64,000 nucleotides of DNA, taken from NCBI RefSeq assembly GCF_014633365.1, contig NC_068341.1, positions 44,968,044-45,032,043 on the forward strand, read 5' to 3'. The notes beneath the pieces were generated by a model that saw only the letters and a program-made list of their open reading frames with translations, was not told where the DNA came from and made no database searches. This document shows, piece after piece, positions 55,501-63,900 of this stretch (within the stretch, counting starts at the first letter, position 1; the number at the start of each line of letters is the position of its first letter). The translations under genes were made by a program, and so were the position numbers. Origin of the DNA: Diospyros lotus. Its lineage: Eukaryota; Streptophyta; Magnoliopsida; Ericales; Ebenaceae.

Positions 55501-57914
55501 ATTTGTTGAAGCAGTTTCCAAGAGCAATCAACCTACTCTAAATTCTTGAGGACAAGAATTTTTCCATGGGGAGGGGGGGAAATTGTTACGACCCGAGGGT
55601 TGAATTGTAATTGGGGAAGCTACTGTAACTGTTGTAACAACCTAACGGTTAGGTAGGTAGAACAAGCCTAACTAACTTTGGCTGACAGTTAGCCCTCCTA
55701 ACTGAAAGAAGTGCCTTAAAAGAAAACTGTTGTAGAAGGAGATGACAATTTTTGGAATAACCGATTTCCCTCCAATTCCTTCGTTCACAATTTCTCTCTC
55801 ATTCTCTCTATTTTCTTTTCTTCCTTTCACTTATTTTCTCTCTTTCTCCCCAAATCCTATATTTTTCTCAGAATTCTTCTTGAATTCCTACAATTACCCA
55901 GCCCTCAATCTGAGGGCTTGATAGTTGGCTTGCCTCCTCTATTCTAGGATCCTCCCTGCAAAGGGTTGAGTAGGGGTGATGCTGCCATTTCCTTGTTTCC
56001 CTGACTGATCTTGCCACTCTCCTTGCCGAACCCCTCCCTACTAGGGTGAGCCTAAGTGCGTCACTCTTCACATCCATCCATCTTAATCGTAGGGCGTAGT
56101 TCTTTGCTCAAGCCACTGATAAAGCTTGAGATGAAATATCCCTATGTGAGCGTGGAATTTAGAGTCAACATGAGTGATTTGAGCTCTTCAAATTTCAATT
56201 AATATGATTGCACAGTCCCCTCCTGCTTAAGCTTGTTAAACTCCTCCACAACGTCTAACATGCCTCGATCTTTGAAACGTTCGCATAAGTCCTCCACAAA
56301 CTCCAGCTTTATACAACTCTCCTCCACTCTTGAAACCAGGCATCCCCGACATCATTAAGATAAGCAACGACTATGGTAACCTTTTGCTGTTCGTCCATGT
56401 TATAGATGCTAAACATACGTTTACATCACCTAACCCACCACATTGGGTTTTGGCCATCAAATAAAGGAATCTCCATCTTTGGCGTGTGAAATCCAGTCTG
56501 ATAAAGAACAACTGGAGCTCCCTACCTTCTCTCCACATTATTCTCTTTGACCACTGGGGGTTCTACCTCAAACTCCGACAATCCCTCGGATCGGTGGGCT
56601 ACTCCATGCCCAAGAAATATTGGCTCAAATCTCTCTCTAAATGGAAATTTGGGAGAGAGCCTTACCGGTATTTGGCTGGTGAACATTACTGTGAATTGTT
56701 GCATCTGATCCCATAATTGTTGGTTCTGCTCGTGCATCTGATCTTGCAGCTGATTGTGCTGATCACAACTCTTCTTGCGCCGTCTTTCCATTGCTCCTTC
56801 GATCCTTCTCTCTACCATCGAATTCACCGATGTCTCCAACGTTCCCATCCAAATTTGCATATCCGCCACCACCACAGTAACTTGTTTCAACTGCAATTCC
56901 ATATGCTTCATTCATGGCCATGGTGAAGAGATAAGGATTGTAAACTGCTGCCTTGAATTGTGCTCTGATACCTTGTTAGACTCTTAGTTCTGATCAGGGA
57001 ATTTCTCATCTGGAATTGAGGAGAATTAGGAAGAGAATTGAGGGGGGAAGAATGAGGGAAGAGTCGAGAGAGAAGATGAAAGTGTGACAGGAAGAGAATT
57101 TTGTTTATATTGATTGATGGCTTCTTTTTGAGCAGGATCAGAGTTATATACTGATCCTCTACTATCAAATTAACGTAACTGCCTACTTCTAGGTTATTAT
57201 AGGAAAGCCCCTACTATCTATGCAACATACAATTATGCCCCCTTTGCCCTTATAACTTGCGGGCGCATGACATAATCCTACTTTTTTTAATGTATCTCAA
57301 ATAAAATATCTTTCTTAGTTAGTGCATTACTTAATATGTCCCTACTAGAATTTTGTCTTGCTGTTTTTTCCTTTTTAAAATGGCCTAGTTGTTCAAGTAG
57401 ATTAAGTTATGAACTGGTAAGTGGTAACCGACCATGTGAACCTTGTTTTCAGATATTTGAGTCCTACTTTGCTACCATGTGGGTTAGTCTTATTTTAATT
57501 TTTTTTCTTGTTTAGAAAAGCATCTAGTTCGTGAGTAAGGGTAGCAAAATGGAATAGATTATTATTGGCTTTTAAGTACAATAAAGAAGGTTTTGGAAAC
57601 ATTTATGATTGGTTATTGGGTGTTCAGAGTATAGGGCAAGAGTATGTGAGTCTGATTTGAGAATTATGTTGGTAAATTGCCTTTAGAGCATGTAAATATG
57701 TGTACTATCTTATGATTTCAAATTTTCATATTTGCAGAAGCACTTAGGGCAAGAAAGAAGTAATAGATTGATAAGCAAACTGTAATGGCAGTTATAAGTA
57801 GTTCCATGACATTATCCCTAGTTCCATGAAAACCAACTGAGAAATTGCTCCCTGTCTGCCAGTTCATTGAATTTTATTTTGTTATGTGTGTTATTATTTT
57901 TTTGTTTTGTTTTT

Positions 57915-57945
<31 letters not shown>

Positions 57946-60900
57946 GGTGGGGGTGTGGATGCTATCTTGTGTTCAATTAGGAAGTTGGCTTACACATGTA
58001 CTGTCTCTTCTGCGATGTTTTCTTCCTGCTCTTCTTGATGGCTCCCTCCTCCCAAAACCATCCTCTTGTTATAGCAGTCAAATATCATATGCCAATTGAA
58101 TAGATCAGGAAATTGCTTCTCTTTCTATCTTCCAAGGAGGAAATGTTGCAGATCTCTAGAAAGTTCTAACTCCTTGACCTGCTAACATTGTGACTATTAA
58201 TGGTACTATTTTGAAATTCTTGGGTCTATTGATTCAGTATTTCTGAACTTCCATTCTAGTTTTGCTAATTTTCCTTTCTAATGTCTTCTTCACGCCTCCG
58301 CTAACTATTTTTATTATTGTACTTGCTAATGACTGCCTTTTATTTTTGTCTTTCTTTTCAAATATATTCATTTAATGGGCATGAATTGTAATAGCATGGA
58401 ATATGACATTGTCAATGCCTTGGGTTGGAGCCCCTTTTTTTATCACACTGAGAATTTACTTAATCATCAGAAGAATAGATTGTTTAGTGGCACATTGATG
58501 TTTCAGCATTTGGAAGACGTCATTTTCTGTATTCATTCAATCTAGCTTGCTGTCATTCATTTTTCATATGATGGCACGCCTTTATAGTTACTACCCATTT
58601 TATCAAATTCCTTGGAAAATGATATGGGTTAATTCACTGGGCAGTAGAATTTGTTGTCATGGTCACTAGCCACCAAAAAAAGGAAAGATTGTTGTCATAA
58701 AATTTTTTGCACTTTGTTATTCTCTTTCTCTCGTTTTCTTGGAAGTATGATGTTACCTTTTCTGCAGAATTTTCTCTCCAGAGGCAGCATGTGAACTCAT
58801 AGAAGCAGAGGGGCATTCTCATATTTTTCATGAAGCAGAGCCAGATATTTGGATGGTGATGGTGCGGTATCTGTTTATTTCATAGTGTTATATTTACTCT
58901 GGTTATGACTTGATTAAGTAATGTGCCACATTGTTCATTGGTTTATCCCATCTATAGATTTATTATAGTCGACCTGTCTTGTTTCAAAGTTAATAGTTTT
59001 CTACATCTAGTCCTGGTCTTTCCATACATTCATATTCCCATCTTTCAAGCATTTTCTCAGTGCACTCAGTGAGTGAGTTCCTTATGCCATTGTTGTTAAT
59101 CTTGCTCAATTGTGTAGATTGCCAACACTCACACAGTGCTCAATGTAATTATGTATAAAACTTACATGTGCCACAGGTATGAGTCCTCTGTTTTAACTTT
59201 TATGAATTTTGCATGATCAATTTAATACAATCAACTAATTATGACTTGCAAGAATTCAAGAGTATATATCTGTCAAGTGCTTTAGCCATATTGCTCCCTT
59301 GGAAACGTTCATCCCTGAGTGTAAATTTTATCAGGGTGGATGATTAGCTTCTGTCATTTATGTGCTTCAGCCACTTCAAAGGTTCTCTTTAGCTGCGTGC
59401 TTATTCCCTTGGGAGGAGGGGGAGAGGAGACTCTTGTAGTTGGCACATTTAAAATAACTCGCTTGTCTTTGTGAAAAAATGTCTCCTCTAGTTCTCTTTA
59501 GGAAATGTAGGTTTGAATAGCATGTGTATTCTTTTCTCATATGGTTTGATCATCAGATTTTTATCAATGAGATGTAATTGCATGTTGTCACTTCATATTG
59601 TGCTTTCTCTTAATTGTTTAATTAGAGTGCCCTGCACTGTTTTAGATAGTGGAGAAAAACAAAGAGTCAGAAGCCATATGGCGGGTTGATGCATTGCGTA
59701 GGGTTCTCAAGGAAATACATTCTCTATTTGTGATGTTCCATGGATCTGTTAGAGGATTGCTTGATAAAGAACCTTCGGGGAGACTTATTCGACCTTTCTT
59801 GCATTCTTTCATCATGGATTATTTAAGTGGTAAGGCTTTAATAGATAAGCAATTTTTGCTTCATTGGAAATTTATTTTTCTATATTTTGGAGTTCAAAAT
59901 ATTTTACTGTAAGTCACTAATTGTCAGCATTTCAAAAGCGATCTCCATTGGATTTGTGCTGCTGGGGTAATGCTGAAGTTGCTGTATCAGATGATTTCCA
60001 TTGGATTTATGCTACTGGAGCAATGCTGAAATTGCTGTATCTCATTCCTTACATATGGTTCTTCTCTTTGAGGCAGATTTCTTTGTTGGGAAGAAACTTC
60101 AGTTACCAAACTTTCGTGACTCTTTAAAGGAACGTGGAACTGTACAGATGTTGACAGTGGGACGGGAAGCTGCAATTGAAGTTCAGGTTTGCCTTAAGAA
60201 AACAAATTTGTACATTTTTTGGGGATAAATAATCCTGTGTAAATTCATCATCATCACCAACTGAACGTTATTCTAACCAAGTTAGGGTTGGTGGCATAGC
60301 ATCCATAATGTCAAGTCACATTGACAACAATATGAATCCATGCAAGAGAACAATGTAGCAAAATTTTAGGCTGGATGCCCTTCCTAACGCAACCCTCTAG
60401 TGAGGGAATGTTTAAATAAAGTTTCAATGCCATCTTCATATGAAAAAGTTTCACGAGATGGCAGTAAATGAAGATCATGCATTAACAACAAAAAAATGAA
60501 AAAAAACCACTGAGGTCCCTGCACAAAGGGGAGATAGGGAACCTGAAGTTCATATATTGAACTTCTGGAATAAAACATCTCATTTATGAATTACATAAAG
60601 GAGGACAGCCGAAAAAGGAATCCACCTTCAACCACAAAAGAAGGGTAGAGAAAGTGAGCCTTACAACAAAACATAGAACTATCTGCTTTCAAAGTCTTTA
60701 TTATTATTACAGTTATTTTCTAACTTAATATATACCATAATAAGTAAAAAAGAAAGGACACTCGAACTGTATGCTTCCTAACCCAGAAATACATCATTGA
60801 GGCCAACACTTCCAAGGATTCACCCAAAAATATTATAAACAGAGCTCACACCTCCTTGGCCATAGGAGCAATAGAGTAAAAGATGGTCCATCAATTCACC

Positions 60901-63900
60901 ATTACTTTATACATGAAGCTTCAATCAAGGACTACCTTTCTAGGCTTCCTTGATCGTCCAAAGTAAGGATGGCATTTAGAGTAGCTGTTGAGACGAAGAT
61001 GGTAACTTTGAGGGAACACAGTATGCCCAAATCCTTTCCAATGGAAAGATAAGTATATCTTTATATGATTGAGCCTCATAAAAGGGCAAATAGAAGGTCT
61101 TCACCTGTAACTGGCACCATACCCATCTGTCTTCCCATTGGCTAATCTATGGTTGGTCATCAGGCAACCTTAGAAAGCAACATGCAGTCAGTTTCTGAGT
61201 CTTGAAATTGCATCTAAACCTTTGGGACAAATTAACTCTCTAAAACCTCTCCCTATCTACATGGCCTGGATTGCACATTATTGAACTTGTAAAAATGATG
61301 ATATCTTTCTCATCTTGTTGAAGAAATTCGTTCTGGCCTAATGTACCACCCTGTTTCTTGTGTTTTCCTGGTGATTGCAGTGTTTCTGCTGATGCATCTC
61401 ACTGACTGTTTTATGTTTCTAAATGGCATTTTCCTTGGAATGCATGTAGGGTCTCTTTTAAAATTACAGGAACACAGGTCAATTTAGAGTTCTAGTTGAT
61501 TTGCATGGCTGCCAATCTGTTTGACACTGTTTGCAGTCTTATTTTTATGTGATGTGTGAGTTTCTGCCTGGTTGTTCTGGAAGAGCCCAAGTAGAAGTTC
61601 TGTAATAATTTCCTTTGTGCCTGGTTTTTCGTAAAGAGTCCAAACAAAGGTTCAGTAATTTACCCTTTTTTCACGGTCGAGGAGGGATTCTCCATTCTCT
61701 TTTGTTCCCTTTTACTTTTCTTTGGATGATGTATCAATTTAAGTACCCTTGTAGGTTTTTATTTTTAGAATGGGGTTTACCAGCTACTGGTTGTGGTTTG
61801 GTTCTCTGGTATCGTTACCTACACTTCCAATTCTTTTTAATCACTCGCATTTTTTCTGATTAAAACTTGCTCTATCTGATTAAAATTCACATGCATATGA
61901 AAATAAGCAATGTCATATTTTTTGTTAGGGCTAGTTCAGGTTTGGTGAGATTTTCTTTGGCATATTTTGATTATGATGTCCTTGTTTGGCAGTCACTGGT
62001 CAGAGTACTTGAATCATGTGCTGGCAACATACCGTGCTACTCTATGATCTTGTTTCAGGACCTGCTGGTGTCCACAACACTTTCCTCGGTATGGTCTCAT
62101 CTCTGGTGCCTCTTAGTTTTGGTACTTTTTACTTTATTTTTAGTAATAGAGTATCTCTAGTATTCTTTGAAGTTGAAAAGATGGTTAGGGATTGATGCAA
62201 TTCTGATAGGGGCTAATGCAGGATGTTTGAAGCCCTAATCATCATTATGGTTTTTTGTCAGGAGGACACTATAAACTTATTTACATATGCCATCCTAAGG
62301 TTGTCTCCACGTGCTTTATCCTCTGGGGTGAGTTCCTGGTCCTATTTACGTAAAGGAAGTGCCTCATCTCATCCTGAAGCCGGATCTATCTCAGGAAACA
62401 CTGCTGCAGTTTCGGATCAATATCCTTCATCTGGTGGTGACAGCAGTTGTAATGTTGCTAGGCCCTTACAACATGAGAAGTGGACCAAAGGGAAAGATGG
62501 TTTTCTTGTCACTGATATTTGGAATGCAGAGGCTGGTAACTTGGTTCCTACCACCCCAACAATTTGGCTCCAGCAAACGATGAATAGAATGTATCTTTGT
62601 GCCTTTCAGCATAAAAACCTTACCTTGATCCTTCTCATTCCTGTCACTTCCATTGTTAATGGGGAGCGAGACATCTCCTTGGTGAAGCAGCAAATTCTTG
62701 AAAATGTAAGTCTTGTAGCAATTTAAATATTTTTTTTCCACAGTTGTGTATCCGCGGGTTAAAAGTGTGCGATCCCTTGTGCTTTCTCTATTGTATGTGC
62801 TTTTGATATTGAATTCACTTGTTGATGCTCTCGAGTTCTTTTTCTGTTCAGCAGCTTGAGATGATGGGATGATCATTGAAAATTTTTAAGTGTAATGCTA
62901 AGCTTGATCATTTATTGAAAATAAAATATAGCTAGACATACAGTTTGTTATTAAGCCAGGCAAGGGCCGAAATTTACCATTCTGGAAAGGTGGTATAGCT
63001 TGCTATCATATTTGGTCATTTGTTCAGCTCTTGCAATTGGAAGACTTGCTCTTATGATGTTCTGATTATGGATGCAATTAAAATAAATATTCCATATTGG
63101 GTTCTATGAGCTCAACAATCTATTTTAAGCTTGTGTTTTATCCCTTCATTTTCTTCTTAAACCTTTTATGGGTTAGATGCAACTTTTTAATCTGGTGATC
63201 TCTGTTTAGCTATTCCCTCTCCTGCTGCGAGTCATAAGCATCATAAACCTGTGGTCTTATGCTGCCTGGTTTTATAAGTACTGGGCAAAAACGTGAAAGC
63301 TTGCTGAATGATGATTTGGTGTTAAGCTGTTGTTTTCTTCTACTGAAAAGCAAACAAAACAAACAAAAGAAATGGCTTCCTGTAAAAGTTTTGACTAGAT
63401 CTCATAACTATCCTGTGTAATCTTGAGGGTGGGTGAATAATGTTGCTCATGATTAATTTATATTTGAAGAAATATTGGAATGTATAAGGGAGAATGAGCA
63501 ATAGTACATTTACTTAAATGTCTTTTTCATAATGAGCACAACAGAGTAGGCATGGGATATCTGATCTGCAATTCTGCGTCTTTGTCTCTTGGGCCTATGC
63601 TTAAGATTAAAGCTTATTTTGCACAAAGCTTCTGTTGGAGATTCAGTCTAATATGAATTTTGCTAGAGGTTGTGTTTTTTCTGTGAATTCCATATTAAAG
63701 TATGCTTGTCAGCACATTGTAAAAGTCTACCTAAGAGGTAGGATTTGCTCAAAATTTGTTCTTGGATGCTACAAAGATTCTCTAGCATTATGCGGCATGT
63801 TTATTAAATAACAACAAATCCTTGTTGAATTATTTTATGCTCTGGAAGAATTTGGGTTCTATTTTCTGCCAGAGTAATATGATATGATGATTTATAATGT

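Larger units (their letters stand above)
36520..55923 (+). mobile_element. Gypsy-B: plus-strand chromovirus-like element, split by five insertions
   Basis: 5' LTR 36520-36839, primer site 36842-36855, gag from 36947, pol to 55541, polypurine tract and 3' LTR 55584-55923. The flanks GTCGG (36515-36519) and GTTGG (55924-55928) are a target duplication with one change. Without its inserts the element would be about 5.4 kb, matching Gypsy-C. A chromodomain remnant at the integrase end and the short LTRs suggest the Reina group of chromoviruses (inference). Many stops make it dead. Confidence 0.85.
35555..57272 (-). mobile_element. Gypsy-A: truncated chromovirus-like element, outermost host of the nest
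   Basis: A minus-strand element whose 5' LTR (56974-57272), primer site and gag lie on the right (55929-56911), and whose protease and start of RT lie on the left (35555-36519). Gypsy-B sits between them. The left end stops in the first part of RT, next to a LINE fragment, so the 3' half and 3' LTR are missing. Its proteins are close in style to Gypsy-B and Gypsy-C. Confidence 0.8.
34559..58767 (+). other. CCZ1 intron 1, 24.2 kb, filled with nested retrotransposons
   Basis: GTAACC to TTCTGCAG. About 22 kb of it is transposon. Unoccupied intron sequence is 34559 to about 35438 and 57278-58767. The latter includes a T/G homopolymer pair near 57910-57946. Confidence 0.9.

Noticed and set aside
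59921..60228. Open frames overlapping CCZ1 intron 3 and exon 4
   Set aside because: They read through a tandem duplication and out-of-frame exon sequence. The spliced frame is the one that matches CCZ1.
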